This document shows, piece after piece, positions 27,037 through 36,608 of a DNA stretch of 64,000 nucleotides; position 1 is the first letter of the stretch; every line of letters begins with the position of its first letter. The stretch is from an uncultured Lachnospiraceae bacterium (lineage in GTDB: Bacteria; Bacillota; Clostridia; Lachnospirales; Lachnospiraceae), in contig CANQHX010000001.1 of assembly GCA_947623905.1 (NCBI GenBank), positions 24,249-88,248 of the forward strand, in the 5' to 3' direction. The notes under the pieces were generated by a model. The model worked only from the letters and a program-made list of their open reading frames with translations, ran no database searches and was not told where the DNA came from. A program made the translations under genes and the position numbers.

Positions 27037-28824
27037 TTGGGTGATGGTTTTTTGCGATTGGGCGCAGACAAGGGAAAACGGGCGATAAAGCGGCTTGCAG
27101 GCTTTTTGGCGGGGGAAACGCCCCAAAAGCGGTATCAGCGCTGGTATGACCGGCACAGAGCCTCGAAGGAGGACCTGGAAGCCCAGAGGGCCGCGTCCCT
27201 GTCCCCTGCGCCGAAGATCAGCATACTGGTCCCTGTCTATGATACGCCGGTCCAGCTGCTTCGGGAAATGATCGATTCGGTCATTGCCCAGTCCTACCCC
27301 AACTGGGAACTGTGCGTCGGGGACGGCAGCCCGGAGAACAAAGAACTGGAGGCGGTTCTTTCTGCGTATCACAGCAGGGATCCCAGGATCCGCTACAGGG
27401 TGCTGGAGAAAAACGGGGGCATATCGGGCAACACCAATGAGGCCCTTGCCCTCGCGTCGGGAGAATTTGTGGGCCTTCTGGACCATGACGACCTGCTGGC
27501 GCCGGACGCGCTGTATCATGTGGCGCGGATGCTCCGGGACCCCCGGACGGACGTGGTGTATACCGACGAGGACAAGATATACGGCAGGAGGCGCCGGCAC
27601 AGGGAGCCTTATTTTAAACCGGATTTTTCCATCGATCTGCTCCGTTCCCAGAACTATATCGCCCATTTTTTTGTGGCGCGAAGATCCATCGTGGAACAGG
27701 TGGGCGGGTTTCGCTCCGCGTATGACGGCTCCCAGGACTACGATCTGATCCTGCGGTGTGTGGAAAAGGCCAGAGGCATTGTGCATGTGCCCAGGATCCT
27801 GTATCACTGGCGGATGACGGCGGTATCCACGGCGCAGGACCCGGCCAGCAAAATGTACTGTTACGAAGCCGGAAGGCGCGCTATACAGGATCACCTGGAC
27901 CGCGTGGGCGTTAAGGGGAACGTGGAGCACGCAGGGATATGGGGCGCCTACCATGTGGTCTATGACACCGCGCCCCACCCGCTGGTTTCCATCATCATCC
28001 CCAACAGGGACGGCGGGGAAACGCTGAATGCCTGCGTCCGCTCTGTTGTGGAGAAAAGCACATACCGCAATTTTGAATTTGTGGTGGTAGACAGGGAGAG
28101 CGGCCGGAAAGAAAACGCTGACCGTTATAAGGATCTCCGGCGGGAAACTGACCGGGTAAAGGTGGTATACATGGAAGGGGATCCCGGCGTCTCTGCCATG
28201 ATCAATTTTGGCGTGGAGCGCGCGGAGGGAGAGTATCTGCTCCTGCTGCGTGGTGACATGGAGCTGCTCCTGGCGGACAGCATTTCGGATATGCTGGGCG
28301 TCTGCATGAGGAAAGAGACGGGCGCCGCAGGCGCCGGGATCCTGTCGGCAGAAGGCACGGTGGCGCACGCCGGTATGGTCATCGGGCCCGGCGGGCAGAC
28401 AGGCCGCGTGTTTTCCGGTATTGGAGCGGACGACTACGGATATATGGCCCGGGCGCGCATCAGCTGCGATTACAGCGCGGTGTCCGGGGCGTGCCTGATG
28501 ACGAAACGGAGCGTGTTTGAGGAAGCAGGCGGTTTTTCCGAGGCGTTTTCAGACGGACGAAACAGCGTGGATTACTGCATGAAGGTACGTGAAACAGGCC
28601 TTCTTGTAGTGTATGACGCCTTTGCCCGGTGGCGCAGCCGCGGGAACGGGGACGTGTGGAACGATCAGAAGGATCCCGGGCAGGAAGCAGACCGGTTCTG
28701 TGAGAAATGGAAAAAGACGCTGGAAGAAGGAGACCCGTATTTTAACAAAAATTTACGCGATGGTTTTGCTTCTTTTGCGGACAATAGAAAAATAGGATGC
28801 ACATTAGGACAAAATATTGTATAA
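27037..28824 (+). CDS. two-domain family 2 glycosyltransferase
   Basis: 595 residues with two GT2-like domains: the first (about 65-290) has VPVYDTP, GDGSPENK, the GISGNTNEAL segment and the LLDHDDLL metal motif; the second (about 310-560) has SIIIPNRDGG but weaker metal motifs. A short basic N-terminal helix precedes them. This type is common in rhamnan and wall-glycan loci. The start is TTG 27037 with GGGAGA at 27023-27028. No membrane helix; it probably works on lipid-linked chains at the cytoplasmic face. Confidence 0.85.
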   Translation: MGDGFLRLGADKGKRAIKRLAGFLAGETPQKRYQRWYDRHRASKEDLEAQRAASLSPAPKISILVPVYDTPVQLLREMIDSVIAQSYPNWELCVGDGSPENKELEAVLSAYHSRDPRIRYRVLEKNGGISGNTNEALALASGEFVGLLDHDDLLAPDALYHVARMLRDPRTDVVYTDEDKIYGRRRRHREPYFKPDFSIDLLRSQNYIAHFFVARRSIVEQVGGFRSAYDGSQDYDLILRCVEKARGIVHVPRILYHWRMTAVSTAQDPASKMYCYEAGRRAIQDHLDRVGVKGNVEHAGIWGAYHVVYDTAPHPLVSIIIPNRDGGETLNACVRSVVEKSTYRNFEFVVVDRESGRKENADRYKDLRRETDRVKVVYMEGDPGVSAMINFGVERAEGEYLLLLRGDMELLLADSISDMLGVCMRKETGAAGAGILSAEGTVAHAGMVIGPGGQTGRVFSGIGADDYGYMARARISCDYSAVSGACLMTKRSVFEEAGGFSEAFSDGRNSVDYCMKVRETGLLVVYDAFARWRSRGNGDVWNDQKDPGQEADRFCEKWKKTLEEGDPYFNKNLRDGFASFADNRKIGCTLGQNIV

Positions 28825-28885
28825 TCACTTCATGAAAGCGGTGTGAGGCACCCTTTCCAGTGAACAGAAAGGGATCGACGGACCA

Positions 28886-30565
28886 ATGATGAATAAGATA
28901 AAAAAAGCCTTCAGCCTGTTGCGGCAGCAGGGCCCGGGAACATTCGCGGGCACGGTGCGCCGGTACTGCAGGGAGAAAAAGGAGGAGAAGGCGCAGCTTG
29001 CCCTCGCCCGGTCCTTTCATCTGATCTCCGGGCAGGAGCGGGCAGCACAGCGGCAGGCCGTTTTTCAGGATCCGCTTACCTTCAGCATTTTAACCCCCCT
29101 GTTTAACACGCCCCGGACCTATCTGACGGAACTTCTGGATTCCCTGGCGGCCCAGACGTATGGCGACTGGCAGCTTTGTCTCTATGACGCAAGCGACGAC
29201 GCCCACGCCTATGTGGGGCAGATCTGCAGAGAGCGGGCGGCGGCCGATCCCCGTATTTCCTATGAGAAAGCGGAAAAAAATCTGGGCATCTCCGGCAATA
29301 CCAACGCCTGCCTTCGCATGGCAAAAGGAACGTACATCGGTCTGCTGGACCACGACGACATACTGCATGAGTCCGCCCTGTATGAGATGCGCAGCGCCAT
29401 TGAGGCGCGTCAGGCGGATTTCCTGTATTCCGACGAGGTAAAATTTTCCGATGCCGTGGAAAATGCCCGTGACTTTAATTTCAAACCGGATTTCGGAAAG
29501 GATGAGCTGCGCTCTCACAACTTCATCTGTCATTTTACCGTGTTTCAGCGCAGCCTGTTAAATGATATGGAGGATGCCTACCGCCCGGCGTTTGACGGCA
29601 GCCAGGACCATGATATGGTGCTGCGGCTGACGGAGCGGGCAGCCAGGATCGTGCATATCCCGAAGGTGCTGTACTATTGGCGGGTGCATCCCGAATCGGT
29701 GTCCATGAATCTGGACTCCAAGAGCTATGCGGTGGACGCTGCCATCCGTGCTATTCAGGAGCAGCTGGACCGCACCGGGGAGCGGGGAACGGTTGCCAGC
29801 AACCTGCCCTACCGGACCATATACCGGGTGCGCTATCAGGTGCCTCCCGGCGCGAAGGTGACCGTGTTTTTGCACGGCTGCCGGGATCAGGCCCACTATG
29901 AGCAGGCACGGCAGAGGCTTGCCGCCTGCACCGCCTGGCCGGATGTGGAGATCCTGCCCCTGTACGGGACGGACGGCGGGGAAACGCTGGGCGCCCTTTT
30001 GAACAGGCAGATAAGCCAGGCGTCAGGAGCGTACATCGCGCTGCTTCACGCGGACTGTGAGATGACCACGGCAGAGTGGGCAGAGGAAATGCTCATGTTT
30101 GCCATCCGGCCGGATGTGTGCGCTGTGTCCCCGAAGATCTGTTACGAGGATGGGACGATCTGCTATGCCGGGCTGGCCATGGACGGGGAGTCGCCCTCCG
30201 GCCTGCGGTTTCCGGGGCGGGGCACGCCGGATACGGACCAGGGCTTTGAGGCCATGCTGCGCCATGTGCGCAATACCACGGCGGCGTGGAATATCTGCTG
30301 TATGTTTTCCAGGAAGACGTACGAAAGTCTTGAGGGATTTGCGGAGGATATGGACGGATATGAGGCGGCAGATCTCTCTCTCAGGGGCGTGCAGGCAGGA
30401 AAATGGAATGTTTGGACGTGTTTTGCCGGCGGCATACTGCGGGACAGAAGTCTTGACCAGAGCGGCGCTCTCATGCCCGCCGCGTTTGCCGGGAGATGGC
30501 GTCCGGTGCTGGACGCGCCGGATCCCTTTGTGAATCCTGCCTTAAAAAAGCTCAACATCTTATAA
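28886..30565 (+). CDS. two-domain family 2 glycosyltransferase
   Basis: 559 residues, related to the preceding protein: the N-terminal GT2 domain (about 55-290) has ILTPLFNTP, the GISGNTNACL segment and LLDHDDIL. The C-terminal GT2-like half (about 310-550) lacks a clear DXD motif, although it has LLHADCEM in that position. The first of two adjacent ATG codons is taken; the RBS is weak, and a TATAAT at 28820-28825 may mark a minor internal promoter. It is probably a rhamnosyl- or hexosyltransferase of the same chain. Confidence 0.83.
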   Translation: MMNKIKKAFSLLRQQGPGTFAGTVRRYCREKKEEKAQLALARSFHLISGQERAAQRQAVFQDPLTFSILTPLFNTPRTYLTELLDSLAAQTYGDWQLCLYDASDDAHAYVGQICRERAAADPRISYEKAEKNLGISGNTNACLRMAKGTYIGLLDHDDILHESALYEMRSAIEARQADFLYSDEVKFSDAVENARDFNFKPDFGKDELRSHNFICHFTVFQRSLLNDMEDAYRPAFDGSQDHDMVLRLTERAARIVHIPKVLYYWRVHPESVSMNLDSKSYAVDAAIRAIQEQLDRTGERGTVASNLPYRTIYRVRYQVPPGAKVTVFLHGCRDQAHYEQARQRLAACTAWPDVEILPLYGTDGGETLGALLNRQISQASGAYIALLHADCEMTTAEWAEEMLMFAIRPDVCAVSPKICYEDGTICYAGLAMDGESPSGLRFPGRGTPDTDQGFEAMLRHVRNTTAAWNICCMFSRKTYESLEGFAEDMDGYEAADLSLRGVQAGKWNVWTCFAGGILRDRSLDQSGALMPAAFAGRWRPVLDAPDPFVNPALKKLNIL

Positions 30566-30588
30566 CCATACGATTTAGGAGAAAAAAC

Positions 30589-32772
30589 ATGTCAATAATA
30601 AAGACAATGGCATCGAAATCAGCCCGTATCCTCCGGGAGGAGGGAGTGACAGGATTTGTGCGGAAAGGGAAAAATTATATCTATCATCAGTACTATATCC
30701 GCAAGCATCCCCAGCCCAGGGCAGATCAGGTGTTTAAGGATGTGCTGTTCATCAACGGGTGTGATGAGAGCGTGCCCCATCCTGCCCGTTACCGGGTGAC
30801 CCATCAGCGGGAACAGCTTGCCGCCAACCATGTTTCCAGCGGAGAGGTGTATTACGCCAATCTTACGCTGGATCAGGTCCGTTTTTACCGAACTTTTATT
30901 TTTTTCCGCTGTCCGTACACGGACATGATCGGAGAGTTTATAAAGCTTGCCAAAAAACTCAACAAGCATGTGCTGTTTGATATCGACGACCTGGTGGTGG
31001 ACACCCGATATACGGATACCATCAAATACCTGGATTCCATGACAAAAGAAGAACGGGATCTCTATGACGACGGCGTTCGCCGCATGGGAAAGACGCTGAA
31101 GCTGTGCGATGCTGCCATTACCACCACCGAGCGCCTGGCCGAGGAACTGGGCCATTATGTGCCGGAGGTGTTCATCAACCGCAATACGGCCTCCGAGGAG
31201 ATGTGGGGCCTGTCCAATGAGGCGCTGAAGAACAAAAAAGAGGATCCGGAGCATGTGCGCATCGGATATTTCAGCGGCAGCCTGACCCACAACGACGATT
31301 TTCTCATGATCCTCCCTGCCCTCATACGGGTGATGGAACAATATCCTCAGGTGCAGCTCCACGTGGTGGGAGAGCTGGATCTGCCGGAGGAACTGAAGCA
31401 GTTTGCGGACCGGATCGTGTCTCATCCTTTTATGGACTGGCGCAGGCTGCCGGAGCTGATCGCCGGGGTGGATATCAATCTGGCGCCTCTTGAGCAGAGT
31501 ATCTTCAATGAGGCAAAGTCTGAAAATAAATGGGTGGAGGCGGCGCTGGTGGAGACCCCTACGGCAGCCAGCAATGTGGGCGCTTTTGCCCGGATGATAG
31601 AGCATGGAGAGACGGGTATGCTGTGCAGTACCCGGGAGGACTGGGAAAAAGCACTTTCTGCGCTTGTGGCGGACAGAGACCTGCGGGTGCGGCTGGCGAA
31701 AAATGCCCGCCGTTACTGCACCAGGCACTGCGTGACCGTATATACGGGACGCCCCCTGACGCAGTTCCTGCAAAAATACACGACACCCAATATCGCTTTT
31801 GTGCTGCCGTCCATGAATATCAGCGGCGGCATCATGGTGGCCATCCGCCATGCCCGCTTTCTGCAGCAGGAGGGCTGGGACGTGATGCTGATGAACGTGG
31901 ACGCGTCCGTGGAATGGTACATGGAGGGAGACTGCCAGATGCCGGTGCTCTCTCAGGAGCTGCAGTTTCTGGGCGGCAGGATCGACCGTGCCGTGGCGAC
32001 CATGTGGACGACCGTTACGTTTCTGGAGCAGTACCACAACATTGAAAAGCGCTACTATCTGGTGCAGAATTTTGAGACGGATTTTTATGAGCCGGGGATC
32101 GCGCTGCGGGTGTTTGCCAACATGAATTACCTGCCCCATGTGCCGGTGCAGTTCCTGACCATTTCCAGGTGGTGCCAGCAGTGGCTTCTGGAGGATTACG
32201 GCCAGGAAGCCCGCTACGCGCCCAACGGCATGGAGCGCGGCCGGTTTGCGCCCCACAGGCGGACATTTGACGGACGGGTCCGCATCCTCATCGAGGGGGA
32301 CTGCGCCGTGGAGTATAAAAATGTGGATGAGAGCTTCCGCATCGTGGAAAAGCTGGATCCCGAAAGATTTGAGGTCTGGTACATGTCCTACAACGCCCAG
32401 CCCAAGTCCTGGTACCGTGTGGACAAGTTTCTGCACCAGGTTCCTTATGAGAAGGTCCATGAGGTCTATCAGCAGTGCGACATCCTGTTAAAGACCAGCT
32501 ATCTGGAGAGCTTTTCCTACCCCCCGCTGGAGATGATGGCCACCGGCGGCTACGCCGTGGTAGTGCCAAACGGCGGCAACAGGGAATATCTGGAGGACGG
32601 AAAAAACTGCCTGCTGTATCCGCTTGGACAGATCGACCAGGCGGTGGCGGCCATTGAGCGTCTCTGCGGCGACAGTGCTCTGCGGGAACGGCTGTATGCA
32701 GGCGGGCAGGAGACGGCAGAGAGCCGGGACTGGGAGACGGTCCGCCGGCAGATCGTAGCGTTGTATGAGTAG
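30589..32772 (+). CDS. twin glycosyltransferase with WsaF-like C-terminal half
   Basis: 727 residues in two GT-B units. The N-terminal unit (about 45-400) has DIDD, an IGYFSGSLTHNDD donor-domain segment and an FNEAKSENKW motif. The C-terminal unit (about 405-727) starts VLPSMNISGG and contains LVQNFETDFYEPG, YAPNGME and ESFSYPPLEMMATG, resembling WsaF, the rhamnosyltransferase of the Geobacillus S-layer glycan. A rhamnan-polymerising role is therefore plausible. The start is ATG 30589 with AGGAGA at 30577-30582. Its stop lies inside the first codons of the permease frame. Confidence 0.83.
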   Translation: MSIIKTMASKSARILREEGVTGFVRKGKNYIYHQYYIRKHPQPRADQVFKDVLFINGCDESVPHPARYRVTHQREQLAANHVSSGEVYYANLTLDQVRFYRTFIFFRCPYTDMIGEFIKLAKKLNKHVLFDIDDLVVDTRYTDTIKYLDSMTKEERDLYDDGVRRMGKTLKLCDAAITTTERLAEELGHYVPEVFINRNTASEEMWGLSNEALKNKKEDPEHVRIGYFSGSLTHNDDFLMILPALIRVMEQYPQVQLHVVGELDLPEELKQFADRIVSHPFMDWRRLPELIAGVDINLAPLEQSIFNEAKSENKWVEAALVETPTAASNVGAFARMIEHGETGMLCSTREDWEKALSALVADRDLRVRLAKNARRYCTRHCVTVYTGRPLTQFLQKYTTPNIAFVLPSMNISGGIMVAIRHARFLQQEGWDVMLMNVDASVEWYMEGDCQMPVLSQELQFLGGRIDRAVATMWTTVTFLEQYHNIEKRYYLVQNFETDFYEPGIALRVFANMNYLPHVPVQFLTISRWCQQWLLEDYGQEARYAPNGMERGRFAPHRRTFDGRVRILIEGDCAVEYKNVDESFRIVEKLDPERFEVWYMSYNAQPKSWYRVDKFLHQVPYEKVHEVYQQCDILLKTSYLESFSYPPLEMMATGGYAVVVPNGGNREYLEDGKNCLLYPLGQIDQAVAAIERLCGDSALRERLYAGGQETAESRDWETVRRQIVALYE

Positions 32773-34191
32773 AAATCAAGAGGGAAAGGCACAGGGTCAG
32801 AGAAGCATGTCAAAGAAAAAGATGGCGGTGTTCGCCGCCGTGATCTTGTTGGGGATCCTGACAAATATAGTGATCTTCCGGTATATCAAGCCGGATACGC
32901 AGGCAGGCTACAAATTTATATTTACCATAGAGGCGGACCAGGCCCAGACGTATCAGCTGTATTACCGGTCTGATCAGACCATTGACTGGGACGCGGTGCG
33001 CAGTGTGCAGTCAGATTATGACAGGCCGGGAGAACCGGAGACATTTACCTTTTACCTGCCCAACGAAGCACGCTATCTCCGCTTTGATTTCGGGACTGTG
33101 CCGGGTGTACATACCCTGTCTGATGTGCGGATCGGCAGCGGCTCCCAGGACCTTCTCCTGGATCCCGGCCGGATGCTTACGGGGACCCAGACCTTTATGC
33201 TGGACGTGCTGCGGGAGCAGGACGGGGCGATCTATGCCGTTACCAACGGGGACGACAGCTCCTTTACCTTTGACATCACGAACATAGACCTGGAAGCATT
33301 TCTGCTGGAGGCCCAGAGGGTCCCCACGCTGCTGGCCAATGTGGGGCGCTGCCTGCTGGTGGATCTGACGCTTCTGATGCTGCTGGTGTTTTATGCTCCC
33401 TTCAAGGAGCTGGCGATGGATGTGCTCCGCAGCAGAAAGCTCCTGATGAATCTGGCAAAAAATGATTTCAAGACCAAATACGCCGGCTCTTATCTGGGCA
33501 TCATATGGGCGTTCATCCAGCCCATCGTTACGGTGCTGGTCTACTGGTTCGTGTTTGAGGTAGGCTTCCGGTCCGGTCCGGTGATGGATGTGCCCTGGGT
33601 GCTCTGGCTCATCGCCGGCATCGTTCCGTGGTTTTCTTCAGCGACGCCTTAAACGGCGGCACCTCCAGCATGATCGAGTACAGTTATCTGGTGAAGAAGG
33701 TAGTCTTTCAGATCGACATCCTGCCTATCGTGAAGATCGTGTCAGCGCTGTTTGTGCATATTTTCTTTGTGGCGTTCATCATCTTTGTGTACGCCCTCAA
33801 CGGGTTTTTACCGACGCTTTATATCATACAGGTGGTCTATTATTCCTTCTGCATGTTTGTGTTCGTGCTGGGCTTGAGCTACATCACCAGCGCGGTGGTG
33901 GTCTTTTTCAGGGATCTGGGGCAGATCATCAACATTCTGCTGCAGGTGGGCATCTGGCTGACCCCTATCATGTGGCAGGAAACCATGATGGGAGAGGGGA
34001 TCCGATGGGTGCTGAAGCTGAATCCGGTATACTATGTGGTCAACGGCTACCGGGAGGCCTTTATCTCAAAAGAATGGTTCTGGACCAATCCCACCCAGCT
34101 GATCTATTTCTGGTTTGTGACGGTGCTCGTCTTTGCGCTGGGCATGACCATGTTCCGGCGGCTCAGAGTGCATTTCGCGGACGTGCTGTGA
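32765..34191 (+). pseudogene. wzm: Wzm-type polysaccharide ABC transporter permease, frameshifted
   Basis: Two frames cover one permease. The first (32765-33652) gives a membrane helix (about residues 19-37), a soluble beta-rich domain (about 45-190), another helix, and the start of an ABC-2 permease domain ending at PWFSSATP. The second (frame -1, to 34191) carries on with FFSDALNGGTSS and five further helices. Adding one T to the T4 run at 33632-33635 restores PWFFFSDALNGG, the conserved Wzm/TagG sequence, and a protein of about 475 residues. With partner wzt it would export the finished lipid-linked glycan. The N-terminal extension of about 200 residues is unusual for Wzm. Either a true inactivation or a sequencing error. 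The start is uncertain: ATG 32765 or ATG 32807. Confidence 0.8.
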
Positions 34192-34230
34192 TAAACAGCA
34201 GGAACGTGAGGAACGGTAAAAGGGAATAGA

Positions 34231-34336
34231 TTGAAAAATCGCACTGATGTGCCGATTTTTCAATCAGATATTTGTGCCGGGGCGTCACAAATATCTTTGA
34301 TGGCAGACGAGAAATCGTATTCACGAATTTCTCGTC
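34231..34336 (+). repeat. three consecutive stem-loops between wzm and wzt
   Basis: Hairpin 1 (34231-34263): 11 bp, a one-base bulge, 3 bp and a 4-nt loop. Hairpin 2 (34266-34296): perfect 11 bp (AGATATTTGTG) with a 9-nt loop. Hairpin 3 (34306-34336): 10 bp, a one-base bulge, 3 bp and a 4-nt loop. They fill most of the 181-nt gap. There is no T-run of terminator type and no open frame. They probably set relative expression or mRNA stability of the two exporter genes, or are a small mobile repeat. Confidence 0.75.
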
Positions 34337-34372
34337 GCCCCGTCGCGCAAACGCTCCGGAATGAGGAATGAT

Positions 34373-35653
34373 ATGGAGGATTACGCGATCCGCGTAGCGG
34401 ATGTGACAAAATTATATAAGCTGTACAACAAGCCCAGCGACCGGCTGAAGGAATCCCTGAAGCTGACACGGAAGAAAAACTATCAGGAGCATTACGCCCT
34501 GCGGAATGTGAGTATCGATATCCGCAGGGGCGAGACGGTGGGCATCATCGGCACAAACGGCTCCGGAAAATCCACCCTGCTGAAGATCATCACCGGCGTG
34601 CTGAACCAGACGTCCGGGGACGTGCAGGTGAACGGACGTATTTCCGCCCTTCTGGAGCTGGGCGCCGGGTTCAACGGCGAGTATACGGGTATTGAGAATG
34701 TGTACCTCAACGGGACGATGATCGGCTTTACCCGGGAGGAGATCGATGAGCGGCTGGAGGACATCCTGGAGTTTGCCGACATCGGAGATTTTGTGTATCA
34801 GCCGGTGAAGACCTATTCCAGCGGTATGTTCGTGCGGCTGGCTTTCGCCGTGGCCATCAATATCGATCCGGAGATCCTTATCGTGGACGAGGCGCTGTCG
34901 GTGGGAGACGTGTTTTTCCAGGCCAAATGCTTCCACAAATTTGAGGAATTTAAGAAGCAGGGCAAGACTATTGTGTTCGTGAGCCACGATCTGGGCAGCG
35001 TCAACAAATACTGCGACCGGGTCATCCTGCTGAACCGGGGCGTGAAGCGCGCCGAGGGCGACCCGAAGGAAATGATCGATCTGTACAAGAAGATCATGGT
35101 AAATCAGGACGACGGAGAGGATACACAGGATACGGCCGCGCCGGAGGAGGAAGAGCCGGAGGATGATACCGGCGTCCTCTGGAAGAGCAGGATGGTGGAA
35201 AACCCCAGCTGCTCCCGATACGGCACCGGCGAGGCGGATATCATAGATTACTGCATCATGGATGCAAAGGGGAATATCACCAACATGATCAGCAAGGGGG
35301 ACACCTTTACGATCCGGATGAAGGTGCGTTTCCATCAGGATATACGCGGCCCCATCATGGCCTACACCATACGGGACAGGCACGGCACGGAGATCACCGG
35401 CACCAATACCATGTACGAGGGACTGGATCTGGGGCTGGTGAAAAAGGGCAGCACCCGGGTGGTATCCTTTACCCAGAAGATGGAGCTGAAGGGCGGGGAA
35501 TATCTGGTCTGCCTGGGCTGCACCGGGTTTGTGAACGGCAAGTTTGACGTGTACTGCCGTCTGTACGAGGTGTGCGTGCTGCAGAATATTTCCGACAAAA
35601 ACATCGTAGGCTATTACGACATGGAATCCCGCGTGAAGGTCAAGGAAGGATAG
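34373..35653 (+). CDS. wzt: Wzt-type polysaccharide ABC transporter ATP-binding protein
   Basis: 426 residues. The ABC domain (about 1-240) has Walker A GTNGSGKST (about 60-68), signature YSSGM (about 148) and Walker B ILIVDEAL (about 169). An acidic linker leads to a C-terminal beta domain (about 273-426) of the Wzt carbohydrate-binding type, which in E. coli O9a recognises the terminal modification of the chain before export. The domain fits the methyltransferase and kinase-like genes directly downstream. ATG 34373 is preferred to 34361 because AGGA lies at 34364-34367. Confidence 0.93.
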   Translation: MEDYAIRVADVTKLYKLYNKPSDRLKESLKLTRKKNYQEHYALRNVSIDIRRGETVGIIGTNGSGKSTLLKIITGVLNQTSGDVQVNGRISALLELGAGFNGEYTGIENVYLNGTMIGFTREEIDERLEDILEFADIGDFVYQPVKTYSSGMFVRLAFAVAINIDPEILIVDEALSVGDVFFQAKCFHKFEEFKKQGKTIVFVSHDLGSVNKYCDRVILLNRGVKRAEGDPKEMIDLYKKIMVNQDDGEDTQDTAAPEEEEPEDDTGVLWKSRMVENPSCSRYGTGEADIIDYCIMDAKGNITNMISKGDTFTIRMKVRFHQDIRGPIMAYTIRDRHGTEITGTNTMYEGLDLGLVKKGSTRVVSFTQKMELKGGEYLVCLGCTGFVNGKFDVYCRLYEVCVLQNISDKNIVGYYDMESRVKVKEG

Positions 35654-35672
35654 AGAAGGCAAAGGAGCAGGT

Positions 35673-36593
35673 ATGGACGGGAAATTGGAAAATGAGCGTA
35701 TCGGCGGTTTTTCGCTGAATTATCAGTTTTACTCCGGGGAGGACCGTTACAGCGACGGCGATATCGAGGAGGAGATGCTGCAGGTATGCAGGGAAAAGCG
35801 GCAGGCGCAGGCGCTGAAAGAGCAGCCTTCCTGGCCCATGCTCTATCACCTGTCCCCTGCCAGGGAAAATCTGCTGGAGTGGTATGATTTCCTTCCCGGC
35901 GGGTCGCTGCTGGAGGTCGGGTCAGGCTGCGGCGCCCTCACGGGACTGTTTGGCCGGCGCCTGGACCGGGTCGTGTGCATCGAGCTTTCCCGCAGGCGTT
36001 CCCTGATCAACGCCTGCAAAAACGGGGACAGCGCTTCCGCGGAGATCTATGTGGGGAATTTTGAGGACATCGTCCTGGAGGAGACATTTGACTATGTGAC
36101 CCTCATCGGGGTGCTGGAGTACGCCAGATCCTACATTTCCGGGGAAAAGCCCTTTCACGCCATGTTAAGGCGGGTGGGAGAACGCCTTCGCCCCGACGGC
36201 AGTCTTATCATTGCTATAGAGAACAAGATGGGGATGAAATATTTTTCCGGCGCGGCGGAGGATCACACGGGCAGGCCCTATGACGGCATCCAGAACTATA
36301 TCGGCGGTTCCGGCGCGGTGACTTTTTCCAGACCGGAGCTTCAGGCACTTCTGGAAGAATGCGGGTACAGGGATCTGACCTTTTATTACCCGGTACCGGA
36401 CTATAAGCTGCCGTCGGCTGTGTATTCTGACGCGTACCTGCCGGGACGGGGGGAACTGCGCAATATCAAGCGGGCCTACGCGGGAGAAAATCTCCAGATG
36501 TTTGACGAGGAAGTGGCCTTTGACAGAGTATGTGAGGACGGGCTGTTTCCCTATTTCGCAAATTCCTTTCTGGTCATTGCAAAAAAGGGATGA
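35673..36593 (+). CDS. class I SAM-dependent methyltransferase
   Basis: 306 residues with the SAM-binding motif LEVGSGCGALTG (about 79-90), the acidic residue of IELS after strand 2, and a GVLEYA segment (about 150). The IAIENKMGMKYF segment is typical of methyltransferases in O-antigen and rhamnan loci. It follows wzt by 19 nt and precedes the kinase-like gene by 15 nt. By context it probably methylates the non-reducing end of the glycan, or a phosphate on it, as WbdD does in E. coli O8/O9a. Substrate not shown. Confidence 0.85.
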   Translation: MDGKLENERIGGFSLNYQFYSGEDRYSDGDIEEEMLQVCREKRQAQALKEQPSWPMLYHLSPARENLLEWYDFLPGGSLLEVGSGCGALTGLFGRRLDRVVCIELSRRRSLINACKNGDSASAEIYVGNFEDIVLEETFDYVTLIGVLEYARSYISGEKPFHAMLRRVGERLRPDGSLIIAIENKMGMKYFSGAAEDHTGRPYDGIQNYIGGSGAVTFSRPELQALLEECGYRDLTFYYPVPDYKLPSAVYSDAYLPGRGELRNIKRAYAGENLQMFDEEVAFDRVCEDGLFPYFANSFLVIAKKG

Positions 36594-36608
36594 GAGGTTG
36601 AGTGCCGT

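Noticed and set aside
33628..33640. Programmed -1 frameshift in wzm
   Set aside because: A slip after TTT would give the right protein, but the site GGTTTTC is a poor slippery sequence and there is no clear downstream pseudoknot; a one-base deletion or read error is simpler.
34231..34336. Transcription terminator of wzm
   Set aside because: None of the three hairpins is followed by a T-run, and wzt has no promoter of its own that I can see.
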